Below, piece after piece: positions 10,901 to 20,821 of a DNA stretch of 64,000 nucleotides (position 1 is its first letter; the number at the start of each line of letters is the position of its first letter). The notes under the pieces are model-generated. The model worked only from the letters and a program-made list of their open reading frames with translations, had not been told where the DNA came from and ran no database searches. The stretch lies in NCBI GenBank assembly GCA_035578175.1, contig JAQMRL010000001.1, forward strand, positions 60,907,553 through 60,971,552, read 5' to 3'. The DNA comes from Catonia carolina (taxonomy: Eukaryota > Arthropoda > Insecta > Hemiptera > Achilidae). The translations under genes were made by a program, and so were the position numbers.

Positions 10901-12154
10901 AACAGTTCAAGAGGCCGTCACCTTTTATGGTAGCTACTTGGTGGAGAGCCTTGTTTTGAAAAAAAATTCCTAACTTACCTGCTGGAACTAATAAGAGACC
11001 TTGCCTACTCACAGCCGATAAGAGATTGTTTTTGTTATCACGAGTAGGGGGCGACGGAATCTGACACATCGCAGCGCTATGGACGGTGAGCCAGTGACGT
11101 CGTCTCAGCGACTGTGCATTTTAATTAAGGGGGCCCTAACTGCCTATATAACTACATGTTAAGTTTCTGCAACTTTTCTCAAAAAATATGAAAATAGAAC
11201 CTTAATTTAAAAAAAATAAACTTCAGAATTATATTTATTTCCGCACGGGAGCTTATTTTTAAATAAATTATTAAAAATTGTTTATTAAGTTTTATAAAAA
11301 GTACAAATAATTCCGTAAAAAATAATGAAAAATATCGTTAAATACTTTCTATAGACAATTCTTAAATAAACTTGCGTGCGGAACTAGCCCATAATAAGAA
11401 TGTGTCCTGAAAATTTCATACTGATATCTTTTTAACCATTCCTGAGAAAACTTGCATCAACTTTAAAAAAATCATGATTTTCCGCAAATTGACTTTAAAT
11501 ATTGTAACTTATAAACTACTTTTTAAATAATGTCCAGCGCTGTAAGATGGTTGGGCTGGATGCTCGTCTTGAAGATTTAAATCTTCAAGTTTTTGCTTTT
11601 AAAACTCCCCATCTCCTGTATTTATTTTTTCAAATTCAGATATTTTTCTTTTGGTATCTTCTGTTCGTCCTGAACCTCGTTGTTCCATTGCAGAAAGCAT
11701 GTTCTTTCCAGGTTTCAGCCCCAGTTCTTCGTATAACAAGAGTATTTTTGTACAATGATATAATGTTTATATTCGTAAAAATTGCACTACCACCATAAAT
11801 AATACATCAAAACACGCAGAATTCTACGCAGTTTCATTAAATGTAAAAACCAAAAACGTGAAAATAATTATTTTTTCGAAGTTTCGGTCCCCTTAACTCA
11901 TACCAAGTTTTTATGTAATAGGTTTCATTTAGAATTTCAATTATACGCTTTCTAAAATACTTAAAGATTTTTAATTTTTTTTCCAGGCAAAAACCATTTT
12001 TGGCGAAGAGTTTGAAGAATTAAATGGCAAATACAAAATTGAAGCATACCTTACTGACAATCTATTTTGGTCGGAAACCATATACGGTTACTTCCAGGAA
12101 TTTTATGATGCGAATAATAATGTTAGTATCTTCAATTTCTCTAAAATACGATAG
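1723..12154 (+). CDS. Gene 1: 3' end of an M1-family aminopeptidase-like gene (four exons, 5' part outside window)
   Basis: Exons are 1723-1902, 5492-5641, 10066-10150 and 11987-12154. The phases join cleanly (2, 2, 0) and each exon has AG/GT borders. Together they encode about 193 residues matching the order of the C-terminal ERAP1_C-like helical domain of M1 aminopeptidases (aminopeptidase N type), ending at TAG. The first exon is nearly the same as gene 2 exon 11 (11 differences in 59 residues, no indels), so the genes are paralogues. The C terminus has no hydrophobic tail, so there is no sign of the GPI anchor found on many insect aminopeptidase N proteins. Whether this paralogue keeps the zinc site cannot be seen, because the catalytic exons lie outside. 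A non-functional exon remnant cannot be excluded, but all four exons are open. Confidence 0.75.
2851..3502. mobile_element. GC-rich insertion carrying histone-type 3' stem-loops, absent from the paralogous block
   Basis: The other block copy reads straight through this site near 61690, so this segment was inserted or gained in copy 1. It is much more GC-rich than its surroundings. The ends hold an 8-bp inverted repeat (TGTCACCG at 2851, CGGTGACA at 3495-3502). Inside are a TATA-like element near 3032 (TATATAAGCGC), an alanine-codon-rich stretch near 3140-3190, and a roughly 110-bp direct duplication (about 3168-3280 and 3290-3402). Each duplicated unit carries two 16-nt stem-loops like the animal histone mRNA 3' processing signal, and a fifth follows. 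No intact histone coding region is present. It may be a histone-locus-derived fragment or a transposon that captured histone 3' ends. Confidence 0.6.
3220..3451 (+). promoter_or_regulatory. Five histone-mRNA-like 3' stem-loops
   Basis: The motifs are at 3220-3235 (GGTCCTTCTTAGAACC), 3256-3271 (GGCCCTTTTCAGGGCC), 3343-3358, 3379-3394 and 3436-3451. The first, second and fifth fit the metazoan histone stem-loop consensus GGYYYTTHTHARRRCC fully; the third and fourth each differ at one base. In histone mRNAs this hairpin binds SLBP and directs non-polyadenylated 3' ends. Repetition five times without a histone ORF is odd. Activity is not shown by sequence alone. Confidence 0.6.
3816..4515 (+). 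mobile_element. Degenerate Tc1/mariner-type transposon (transposase relic)
   Basis: Translated pieces in shifting frames give NSAVPSQSTISRLLNKFHET (about 4095-4157), typical of the helix-turn-helix region of a mariner-like transposase. Further on, near 4300-4470, are remnants of the DDE region: a Q-D-x-A-T-C-like piece, then FFGHN-like and W-P-P-R-S-P-like text broken by frameshifts. The start (GGTGTTTCAAAAAGGACCCA, about 3820) also appears in the second block copy at 62036, which keeps only the first 200 bp. The element therefore predates the block duplication. It cannot encode active transposase. Confidence 0.6.
4825..5155 (-). mobile_element. Dispersed short repeat, family E (minus orientation)
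   Basis: The reverse complement matches the element at 60208-60549, sharing the CCTCTAGAGG motif, the 'rule' TCAGCCGA/GATGACCTAA end and the ATTCATTACTCTCAGAAGAG segment. A diverged 200-bp piece of the same family sits in each monomer of the tandem array. It has no coding capacity and I do not recognise its source. Confidence 0.65.
5492..5641 (+). CDS. Gene 1 exon b
   Basis: The acceptor TTTTCACAG ends at 5491 and the donor GTAAGT starts at 5642. The first base completes an Asn codon with the AA left by exon a, and the open frame continues HFLPEKNKSG..., then ...LPYLYDFLSEHP... and FYDLNIFKK. The 'Y-L-Y-D-F-L' run is the expected place of the W-x-F-(hydrophobic) helix late in the ERAP1_C domain. 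The matching exon of gene 2 should lie just beyond the LINE at the right edge. Confidence 0.7.
5642..7420. repeat. Gene 1 intron with dispersed repeat (family C-like) segments
   Basis: Segments near 5930-6130 and 6555-6760 share recurring phrases with 27820-28180, for example GCGTCAATTAGT followed by a TTTCTGTATTTT-like run, and CTGGCAAGAGAAAG / ATGGCAAGAGAAAG. They look like parts of one old interspersed family. No coding sequence is visible. Confidence 0.45.
7425..7940 (+). mobile_element. Jockey-like LINE fragment, reverse transcriptase part
   Basis: Frames give IPPHQFGFRSLHSTTQQ (about 7432-7480), then FLDVSSTFDKVWHDGLL (about 7540-7600), which correspond to reverse transcriptase domains 2 and A of Jockey-clade elements. 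After an intruding GGTTA-rich tract come AQRHLLLIHDWLSCWSIKVN (about 7755-7810), the region after the YADD box. The frame is broken several times, and the expected YADD box is disrupted by the tract at 7635-7722. Confidence 0.65.
7635..7722. repeat. GGTTA/AAGGTT-rich short tandem tract
   Basis: Imperfect repeats of GTTAGG and TTGTAAGGTT lie inside the Jockey-like fragment at the place where the YADD motif should be. It resembles the insect TTAGG telomere unit only loosely. Confidence 0.5.
8045..8560 (-). mobile_element. Jockey-like LINE fragment, C-terminal part, inverted
   Basis: On the minus strand the translation runs LGLHLDRKLTW near 8540, then KSRFYQLKRLLDGRSK, then a piece like Y-G-x-Q-L-W-G-D-P-K near 8370, then IQAIQNKILRA and IPYVNDVAKKLY near 8190-8300. 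These are the conserved late segments of a Jockey-type polymerase. It faces the fragment at 7425-7940, so one element was split and inverted, or two elements were juxtaposed. Confidence 0.65.
8561..10065. other. Gene 1 intron, no feature recognised
   Basis: AT-rich sequence without a coding frame, tRNA-like box or terminal repeats that I can identify. Confidence 0.4.
10066..10150 (+). CDS. Gene 1 exon c
   Basis: The acceptor AACAG ends at 10065 and the donor GTAAAT starts at 10151. The first base completes a Leu codon (CT from exon b plus G). The open frame is PLKEHPNYGKYLL then NAFDYSVRNEADLEQ. The S-V-R-N-E-A-D-L-E-Q text is what is expected where aminopeptidase N proteins have a 'F-x-T-x-x-x-L-x-x-L' segment. 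It ends in phase 0. Confidence 0.65.
10378..10500 (+). mobile_element. Degenerate tRNA-derived SINE (family A)
   Basis: It aligns with the better copy at 30922: GGCCTGTTGG near the start, GCTTCTACGCC in the middle, and the shared tail GGAGGTCTGGCATTTTTTAT. Boxes A and B are decayed. Confidence 0.5.
10501..11986. repeat. Last intron of gene 1 with diverged dispersed repeats
   Basis: The stretch at 11150-11520 (poly-A/T runs, CCTGAAAATTTCATAC-like phrases) resembles other old interspersed sequence in the window, but I cannot delimit it. Open frames at 10557-11069 and 11547-11798 have no recognisable domain. Confidence 0.3.
11987..12154 (+). CDS. Gene 1 last exon with stop
   Basis: The acceptor TTCCAG ends at 11986. 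The phase-0 frame starts AKTIFGEEFEEL, continues KYKIEAYLTDNLFWSE, then YGYFQEFYDANNN, and ends with TAG at 12152-12154. The pattern of a helix followed by N-x-x-W and a short tail fits the family's C-terminal helix (the A-x-x-x-x-x-x-N-x-x-W motif). There is no hydrophobic GPI-signal tail. Confidence 0.65.
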   Translation, partial: AKTIFGEEFEELNGKYKIEAYLTDNLFWSETIYGYFQEFYDANNNVSIFNFSKIR

Positions 12155-12997
12155 GTTACGTTTTTAAAAAGGTAGTTTGGGCAACACAAGTATTTTAACA
12201 TTATAAAAATATTATTAATACAACAAAAAAAATATATTAAAAATTATTTATCCAAAGACGTAAAATTCGGAAAGAATAATTGAGAATGAATGAAATGTTT
12301 CATCTAATTTAGAATGAAGAAAAATAATCATAAATTAATTTTATAGTATAATATTTTAATGATACTTAACAAAGCATATAAATGACAAAAATATATTTAC
12401 ATATAAATAAAAATACTTAAAATTCAAAATAATTACAATAAAATTTATATAATTCTTATATTAAAAACCTGTTACAGTAAATTGAAGTTCACTGTCCAAC
12501 TTAGAAACGTAATTTAAAATTTACATGTTGTCGCGACATTACTGAAAACTATTAATTTCTGGACAAACAAATACTGAATGATACTAAAACGACTTCTCAA
12601 CCAATACTGAAATTCCCTTCTTCAATAAAATTTCTCTGTAGTTAAATTGCGAGGTGCATTGTTACTACTGATGACGTCGGGCCCTCCTTACACAATTCAA
12701 AGGCCGACTGACCGTTACAAATTTGCAAGAGACACATGTAGCTAATAATTATAGGCCTCTTCTTAATGATCAACTCTGTACCACGCCACTCCACTCCACA
12801 GCAAATAAACTGCGGCAGAAACGGCTGTGTTAACGGAGCACTATACCTCGAAAATCGAAAAGCAAATAAATAAACAACTATTTATTCAAAATAATTACAG
12901 TAAAATTTATATAATTCTTATATTAAAATACAACATTTAAATAAATAAATAATAAATAAACAGCAAATAAATTGCGGCAGAAACGGCTGTGTTAACG
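12155..12997. repeat. AT-rich intergenic sequence with local direct duplications
   Basis: Two phrases occur twice: an ATAATTACA(A/G)TAAAATTTATATA segment (12428 and 12890) and a TGCGGCAGAAACGGCTGTGTT segment (12810 and 12972). The latter is also the flank of the inverted-repeat element that follows. AATAAA-like signals downstream of the gene 1 stop are too common here to choose one. Confidence 0.5.
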
Positions 12998-13782
12998 GTT
13001 AAGGGGAGCACTATACCACGAAAATCGAAAAAAATCAATTTTTCTAATTTTGGCGCCATTGCCTTTTGTATATTTTTCTGTGTAATTACAAATAAACATA
13101 TAACTGTAGTCTACGATAGAAATTTCGGAAGCTATGCAAATTTTTGTTAAGTAATATTTTGACCAGAATTTCTTTTAATTGAGTTAATCTGTGGAAACAA
13201 TTAAGAGTTGCGATATTCAAAGAACACAGAAAGCTGAGAAGGCAATGGAAAATGTGTCAAAAGAAGCAAGACAAGAGAAAAAAAAGAGGAAATTATTTGA
13301 GGAAAAAGAACAGTCTGGTGAGAGTCAATATTATGGTGCAGGCTGATTTAGGGTACCAAGTAAAACTTTACAGCTCATTTCCCGCAAATTCTTTTTTTTC
13401 CATAAAGGTACGTTTTCTCAAAAAACTATTTGACTTTGAAGGTTGAGCATGTTTCCCAGTGCAATTGTGACATATGGAACATTGGAAACATAAGGAAACA
13501 TTGGAGTATTATTACGAAGTTCGAAATAAAATAAAAAATTCTACCAAAGAAATTAAATTGTTTTTGCATTTTTCAAAAAAAAATTCTCGAAATGGTATCG
13601 CTAGCTCTATATTAATAATTCTAGTACCAGAGCTTAAAAAGATGTCATAGAAAACGCACAAAAAATTAAAGCCTAACTCTTTAACGGTTTTTTTAGAAAT
13701 GTGTAGGACCTAAATAGAGGTCAACATGAGTATGAATAGAGGTTAACATGGGTTAGATAGGAGGTATAGTGCTTCCCTTAAC
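12998..13782. mobile_element. 785-bp terminal-inverted-repeat element (non-autonomous DNA transposon)
   Basis: The left end GTTAAGGGGAGCACTATACC (12998-13017) is the reverse complement, with one mismatch, of the right end at 13763-13782. Inside, a short plus-strand frame near 13240-13345 encodes a lysine/glutamate-rich stretch ending ESQYYGAG before a stop. I have seen similar lysine-rich, YGAG-ending tails in Mutator-like transposase proteins, so this may be a deletion derivative of such an element; that assignment is weak. Confidence 0.6.
13252..13345 (+). pseudogene. Possible tail of a transposase ORF inside the 785-bp element
   Basis: In the frame EKAMENVSKEARQEKKKRK..., ending ESQYYGAG and stop, the stretch looks like the basic C-terminal tail of a transposase. 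No upstream catalytic domain remains. The family name is uncertain. Confidence 0.3.
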
Positions 13783-14149
13783 AATGGCTGATGCCTCCTT
13801 TAGTAACCGAGGGACACACAAAAAAAATTCCACTCCCTGCCACTTCCTATCTACAGAGCGTCACAAGAAATGCAGTAGTTTGTATTGAGGGTTCTTAACG
13901 GTCAACATGTCGGCGACCGAACTAGTGAATTTTTAGACGTGGAACGTTTTATTGACGCGGTTTACGTTAGACAATCGTTATTTACGTTAGACAAATTATA
14001 AAATATGAAATTGTTTTGAAACCAAATTTATTAATCGAATAATAACAATAGTAACTACTCAATAGAAACAATTTCACGGATATATAATAGTGCAACCAAC
14101 TAAACATAAAGTACTAACATTATTTTGTATGAATATCGAACCTACGTAC
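13783..14149. other. Intergenic, no feature recognised
   Basis: Low-complexity AT-rich sequence; a short direct repeat TTTACGTTAGACAA occurs twice near 13963 and 13981. Confidence 0.4.
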
Positions 14150-14365
14150 CTTAGCGTAACAGCAAGACGTTCTTTTACTGAAATGGTTCGCCCCATGTTT
14201 GTGTCATGTAATTTTTTATGTGAGTTTGCAAAATGCCATTAAGTTTGTCAAAAGACTTACGCGTCATCCTAAAATAATTTAAAAAATTAGTGTTGTCGGC
14301 AAAGAGATCGTCAAATAACGTATGAAACGATCCTTGGTCAATCGCGCCAGTAACGGATGTACTGT
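14150..14365 (-). pseudogene. PIF/Harbinger transposase fragment
   Basis: On the minus strand the translation reads DQGSFHTLFDDLFADNTNFL, then NYFRMTRKSFDKLNGILQTH, then after a one-base frameshift ISVKERLAVTLRYVG. F-R-M-(S/T)-x-x-x-F-D-x-L and E-R-L-A-V-T-L-R-Y are typical of the N-terminal half of PIF/Harbinger transposases (DDE_Tnp_4 type). The catalytic part is absent. It is a dead relic. Confidence 0.7.
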
Positions 14366-15479
14366 CTTTGGAAGCTTTTTATTTTTTCTATTCTTACAAC
14401 ATAAGGTAAACCACAGTGCATTGGCATCACCCACTTCCATTGCTAAGCAGTGACTGTGATTTGGGTCAGAAGTCTAATGTCATGGTTATGCCGTTCTGCG
14501 CCGCTAGTTGGCATTTTAGCGTGTGACGTGACGTGGTGTGGCTAAGGATTTATTGTAGAGGCGAGTGACGTGGCACGGCACAGAGTTGATCGTTAAGAAG
14601 AGGTTGACACAAACCAACATAGAATTTATAACTTATTATGATATCGGTGCCATTGCTTTAAATTTATTTGATAATGGTTACTTATTTTCTATCTTAAACT
14701 ACTTACACCTTTTAACGGGTTTTTTAAAAAATAAATTATTTTCTTCATCTATTAAAAAATATATTAACCTTATTAACTATACAATTAGGGTCTCTGATTA
14801 TGTGCGCTATAGTAAATAAATAATTTTTACATGGAAGAACACAAATGTACAGATTTTCAGTTTCATTATTTTACATATTCTGTAACCGTTAAGAAGTCTT
14901 TTGCCTCCCGAGTTTCTAGTACTTATCTTCACAAATCAAAATGTTAATTATAGAGTCAGTTGCACATCCTACCTCGTTCTTAAAATTTAATCTCTTATTG
15001 GGTCATATATAGGTACGTATATAGTAAATGTAGTAACATTTTACGTACTACTAATATACGTTTAAAATAATTTTCAGAGGTTTCCAAGACCGGGTGTACG
15101 AGCATAAGAAAGAAATTCTCGAATTATAAAGTTTTCATTGCGTTATATGTAATACAAGACCAATAAAAGATCACTTTGAATCAGAAAGAACAGTACTATT
15201 TATTTAAAATTGTGCATATCCCTTTCTTTACAAGCGAGTATAACAATTTAAAACGTGTGGCCCAGTGTTATTGTCAGAACCATTTAAAGGGGCGTAGAAT
15301 ATTTTTTATAAAAAATAACAGAAAAATTTTGTAAATAAATGTTTTACCATAGCTATTAAAATTAATAGGCCTACATGGTGAAACTTTACTTTGTGTGGTA
15401 AACATTTGTCAAATGAATTAGTAAAAATTTAAAAAAAATTAGGTATATCAGAATTAAAACTTCTAAAACTTCAAAATTA
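14366..15479. other. Intergenic AT-rich sequence
   Basis: Contains a 84-codon open frame (14565-14819) of low-complexity hydrophobic composition that I do not accept as a gene, and otherwise nothing I recognise. Confidence 0.35.
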
Positions 15480-15677
15480 CAATTTGGCGTAGATTTTCGA
15501 TAAAAGACAAGAAAACTGTGGTAAATAAAGTACCTAATGAACGAATAATTTTTTTTGCTTTATCTTGTCCTTAGTTGGGAAGGAGAGTATTGTTTTCATG
15601 ACGATTTTCCGAAATCTAGTTTTCACTGGAAATACACGTTTTTAGGACTCATAAACCAAAAAACATGTTTTTAACTA

Positions 15678-15718
<41 letters not shown>

Positions 15719-15760
15719 GTTCGCGTGCACGCAAACAAAATATGTGAAGAATGGATTATT
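15480..15760 (+). repeat. Dispersed repeat (family C-like) with a (GT)n tract
   Basis: The phrase CTAGTTTTCACTGGAAATACAC near 15616 matches GAGTTTTCACCGGATATACAC near 27370, and both are followed by a comparable T-rich stretch. A (GT)n microsatellite occupies 15681-15717; the reverse-oriented relative at 49040-49490 also carries a (CA)n tract at its corresponding end. Confidence 0.45.
15681..15717. repeat. (GT)n microsatellite
   Basis: Uninterrupted alternating G and T for about 37 bases. Confidence 0.9.
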
Positions 15761-16322
15761 GTACGAAGTTTAAACTTGTAACTTAACTGTGAAGTAGCAG
15801 GAGAACAAACGTTTTTTACTAGCGAGTCTGTGCGCTTGCGGCCTGATACTGACATCACGAATCAAGCGTCTTGCTGCGTTGTAGACGTTACAGTGTGATA
15901 CGAACAAGAGAAAGCATTGGAAACAACAAAGGAAGAGAAAATTAAGAAGTATAATTCCATCTTGAGTGAATTGTGCAGGGTACTCGATTGTACAGGTACA
16001 CCGTGTAGAGTTGTGCCCCTTGAAATCGGTTCTAGAGGAGCCATTCCCATATTTACGGAACAACATCTCCGTGCCTTAGGAATTTAATCCGAAGGGTTAG
16101 TAAAGACTTTTATCTATGATATAGCGAAGAGATGATGTGTCAAAGATGATCCTTGAGCCATATAGACCAATGATCGTTGAGGTCTCTTTACTCTTTTGTT
16201 AAATTGTAAATTAACTTGTTTTTCTAAATTTAAATTTATTTTAAACTTATAAATAAAAATAAATACAAGTTGCGGTAGTTAGAAGTAGACAGTCTCTTTT
16301 AAAAAGGAGATACAAATTCAAA
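15761..16322. other. Intergenic, no feature recognised
   Basis: Overlapping open frames on the minus strand (15770-16066, 15862-16050) have no domain, signal or splice context that I can support. Confidence 0.35.
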
Positions 16323-17391
16323 ATTTAAAATATACACGTTCCGCGCCAACAGTGTACAGTTCCAATCATCAATTCATGCCTTAAAAACATTAGAAAATTA
16401 GTTTTGCCATAGCTCTCTGATTATTATTGCTATAGTCAAAATTCAAGCACAGAAAATATAATAATTCTGAGAAATAAGACCGTACATATTAATAGATTAC
16501 GCCTACGTTATTTAAAGAAGATGTTAGTTTGAACATTAAATTCAATAAACTATTATCAGATTATATTTTTTGAACATATAGTAAGAATAAATTTGTACGT
16601 TCTTCCATAACGACGATGATAATATTCATTTTTTCAAATCCAGTCTATCAATTAACTTAAAACTAGGTAAATAATGAGATGTGAAATTTTCGGAACAATT
16701 AAATTGGGTTTTCAGATCATTAGGCTAGAAGTTAGTTCAAACATTTACATGTAATCTGAAATAATCAGAAAAAATAATTGGGTTACATTTTTTGGTTTAT
16801 AACCATATCACTCAGTAGAAAAGTGTTTTCGTGAGCATAAGAGGCCTTTTAAAAATCTTTCAGTTTGCATCTTGCAAATGCGCTTTTAATATTCACTGCA
16901 AGGTCTAACTGTATAATAATCTACTGTCGTTGGAAGAAGCTCATAACAGTTTTTCTTTCACCAGTACCTCTTCTGTACTTAATATGATTTAGTTTAAATT
17001 TAACTTCTCTAGTGAAAAAACAGAACTATAAATGTAGCCGTAGAAGTAGCAAATGAAATTTTAAAAAATATTTAAAATTTAATTGCCTGTTATAGGCAAT
17101 ACTAAATTTTCCCATCATAAAATAAAATTATAAAACAAACTACGAATCAACGCGGAGAAATGTTGAAAAATATCGCCCAAAAATTGTTCCTATCGTTAAC
17201 CGTTTTTAATGTGACGGTTTGTCGTCAAAACGACACAATTTGTATGTTGCTCTAAGAAGGTATAGATCAAGTATGTTCTAAACTTCATTTTGCCAATGCC
17301 GGCGATTCTACTGACGATTTTTGACAAAAAAACGGCATTGACGTCCTTATTAGAAATAACCTTTATATACAGTGACAAAATCACAATGTGC
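16323..17391. repeat. Array unit 1, left part
   Basis: First 1069 bp of a monomer; its remaining 784 bp lie at 20038-20821 beyond the insertion. Confidence 0.85.
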
Positions 17392-20037
17392 TACTGTCAT
17401 GTATAATAACAAGTAACTAAGGGTTTAAAATACATGTCATTTATTATATAGTTACTATGGGGTTTAGTACAATATTAATAAATAGATCGTAGGATAATGG
17501 TTAACAAAAATTGTCCGTGTAATATTAACCAAATTAAGAAAAATTATTAGTTCAAATGTACCGTGCTCCAAACACGTGAATTAGTGTATCCTTTGAACAG
17601 GATTTAATTTAAAAAAAATTTACTTTAAATTAAAGTGTGAATTTGTTGTTCGTGAGGTAGTGTGAGTGTTTATAATGTACATCAAGTAGACTTCTCCATT
17701 CTGCTACACCACACAGCGGTAATAACCTGAAAATTTCACTCAACCACTTACCTGTTTTTACTAGATAAAAATAATCTACATTAAAGGTTGCCTCCACCAG
17801 GACGTCGTAGAACGGCCCAACGTCCAAGACCCTGAAATTTCCTACGAAGGAATAAAAAAAAATGTTTTGGGGCAAGTTTTGATCGGAGAGTCAAAACCAT
17901 GTTTCCAGTTTGTTAGTGTGAAACATCAGCTCAGATTTCATTTAAGAGTCACTGTTCTCGCTTTGTGGTTTGCGAGAAAATACGACTGGTTTCGGATTAC
18001 GGAACCCTTTTAGACAGTGAAAAAAAATTCTGTAGCCAAACACATTGTAAATTTATCAAAATCACCATACAAAGCCATTGGTGAATTAATCTTGGAGAAA
18101 CATGTAATTTTAGTAAATTCGCCAAGACATATACTCATTTTTCTGTGTTAAAAAAATAAGCAAACACGGTGCAGTGTTTAATATGGAGATTCAAAAATAT
18201 TTTTGTAGGTACAGAATCTTTATAACTGTACCCAGAACCTTTATAACTGTACTGTGTAACGTTCATTCAAGTATCTTCCATTGTGAATATAATTAATTGC
18301 AGTCCATCTATCTGAAAACGTATTTCTAGATCTAGTCTAAACGAAATAGGTAGATATTTTTAAAAATAAAATACAAAAGGCGAATTCCAGTTTAACAACG
18401 TGTTTAATTTAAATAATATTTCTTTTTTTATATTTGAACAGCTTTAAATTATTTTTGTTAATTATTTTTATAAATTTATATTTTTAACGTATTTAAAGTA
18501 TTTACTTTAAAGTTTTTAACATTTTATAATTAAATTTTGTATAACCTCTGGTTTCAGTAACCTTAAGAGATTGCACAGCCAGAGATTTCAAAAATTAGTT
18601 CCTACAAAGAGACATTGTGAGGAGTACTTCTAAAGCCCCTATTGCTTCAAATAAATTCTACATAGCCTATTATGTAATGTACACATAATTTTAAGGAAAT
18701 TATTTTGTACAACATTAAAGGTTTCGTACTATATATCCACTGTTTTAATCACAGTAAGAATAAGAAGAATATTCTTAAAAGAACATTTTTAAAGATCCAA
18801 GTTTCACAATTACAAATGAAGTGTAATTTTCTTACAATTGCCCTCCATGAACCAAAAGTGGCATTGATCGTAATTTGTATAAAATCTACGATAGAAAACT
18901 ACTTAATTTCTTTGAAACAAAATATACATAAGGTGATCATTAATTTTAATATGTTATTAAGCTGTCTGCTACTTGTCACATTTACACTTAAAATTTATTA
19001 TGGAATACCCTCTTTTAGATATATGGTCACCAAGAAAGGTTGCATTCATTTAAAAAAAAAATACAGTTCAAAAACTACTGGAGACAAAGTCATAATTTTT
19101 TTTTGATAACATTTTCTTATATATATTAAAATTATATTTTAGAAGTATGTAACATTTTATAAATAAAATTTTGTTCTTATTATTATTATTATTTTTAATA
19201 TTATTATTATTATTATTTATTCAAAAAAACTAACTAAATGATTTCCCTAATTCTACATAAAAATTTATTTATTTACTTTTATTTATTTATTATTTTATAT
19301 ATTTACCATTTAAATGGTTCTAAAAAATTGTTTTTTCCTTTTCTTCATTTTTTTTTAAAGAGTAAGACAAATAAAAATAAAAAAATTACCTTTTAATAAG
19401 TGTCCAGTCACAGCACAGCACCTTAGGAAAACGTCTTTACGTGCACACAATAGGGAAAACACTCAGGCAATTTTCTGCACACACACGGCTGACCGGGACG
19501 CTAATTACAGGCGTACGGAAGGGGGAAAACCAATCAAACTAGCCGTTATGAAAGACGTTGACAATCCGGCGTAAAACAAACGCGTAAATTGGCCGCAAAA
19601 AGTGCTGAACTAACTGTAGGCCCTCTACAAAAAGTACGTAGAGATGGAACTGAAAAACTGTTCCCAGGCTCCGGAATTGCAAAGTAAGGGTATTAAACAG
19701 TGAGAACTGAAAATAGGCCTTTAGGCTTCCTTATTTCCCACGAGAAAACGCGATGTAAAAACATCTGAAATATAACCAACTAGAATAAACAAAGAAAACG
19801 TGATTTCTTTATGAAATAATAAAAATTATTGAAAATAAATATGTTATGTAAAATTAAAAACTTTTCTTTATAATAAAATAATATTTTTCTTCCTTAACGA
19901 ATAAAGAAAAAAAAAACACCATTTTAATTATTTTAAAAAGACAAAATTTGATCAACTCCAAGGATCAAGGGAGATTAGAAAACTACAATTTTCAACAAAG
20001 GTCGAAAATTTGGAATTGTAAAGTCAAAAACTTTACA
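17392..20037. mobile_element. 2.65-kb insertion inside array unit 1
   Basis: The monomer is broken after the TGTGCTAC phrase and resumes at GCTACGTTCG, so GCTAC appears on both sides and may be a target-site duplication. Intact monomers read through this point. The insert is very AT-rich, with TTATTATTATT and TTTATTTATTT tracts near 19175-19300. It has a 133-codon open frame (18705-19106) of lysine/isoleucine-rich low-complexity composition and no domain I recognise. I found no convincing terminal inverted repeats or reverse transcriptase text. Confidence 0.6.
19170..19310. repeat. (TTA)n / (TTTA)n simple repeats
   Basis: Runs of ATT trinucleotides (19175-19220) and TTTA tetranucleotides (19264-19300) in the array insertion. 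Confidence 0.8.
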
Positions 20038-20821
20038 GCTACGTTCGTATAGTAGTGTTTGCATGGTAGCCGATAAAATAATTTGTTAAGTTTGAGCAAG
20101 CTTGTATGTGACAACCCAATCTATTTTCTTGCTTCCTTCACATGGCTTTTTTTATTTCATACTGTAAAAAGTAGCTGTAAATATACAGCTGTTACATAAA
20201 ATAATACCATAATCATTGCGAAACCGAAAGACCACTAACAATTTTAAAATGTTTTTGGTAGGTGTTTTAATTCTGGAACGTATAGCATTTCAGTAGACGT
20301 TATTCTGTAATATTCGGCTGTATCGTTAAATGGGCGGTGACAATGGGCGGATCTTATGTAAAAATGTAAGTCGACGTCACGCGCAGGAACAGTTCCGGAC
20401 CAATCAGGAAGTCCATATTAACAAAAATGACGTAATACCGAATGAAACGATTTCATTTTTTCATATCGGATGACGTAGTGAATTACAATAAGCTCTCTGA
20501 TTGGACAATAATAACCAATCAAATTAACGCATAAGAAGACATCTGATTGGCTAGATTTAGAGATTTTTCATTGGTTGAGAATACTAGACTCTCATTCGTC
20601 CGATATTGTATCCGCCTTTGACGTCACACGCGCGTCACTGTCAACGTAGGCCGCCTTACTCGCAAGACCTAAATAATTTGTCAACTGTACATCAGTTCTA
20701 TTAGATTTTATTAATATATTTTCGCATATATTGCAGAAGAAAAAAAAATTAGTTAATAACGATATCTGTAATGTTTATTTTTTTGTTGATTTAGAATCCG
20801 ATAGTTAACTCACAATGTATA
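20038..20821. repeat. Array unit 1, right part
   Basis: Completes unit 1 after the insertion and contains the first promoter-like module. Confidence 0.85.
20390..20700. promoter_or_regulatory. CCAAT/CRE cluster, unit 1
   Basis: Contains GACCAATCAG, TGATTGGAC, AACCAATCAA, TGATTGGCT and CATTGGTTG within 200 bp, plus CGACGTCACG and TTTGACGTCACAC. An initiator-like TCAGTT follows near 20692. Such clusters resemble NF-Y and CREB/ATF bound promoters; activity is inferred only. Confidence 0.5.

Noticed and set aside
14565..14819. 84-codon hydrophobic open frame
   Set aside because: Low-complexity AT-rich translation with no supporting context.
18705..19106. 133-codon plus-strand open frame in the array insertion
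   Set aside because: Lysine/isoleucine-rich low-complexity translation without domain, splice sites or similarity I recognise; AT-rich DNA gives such frames by chance.
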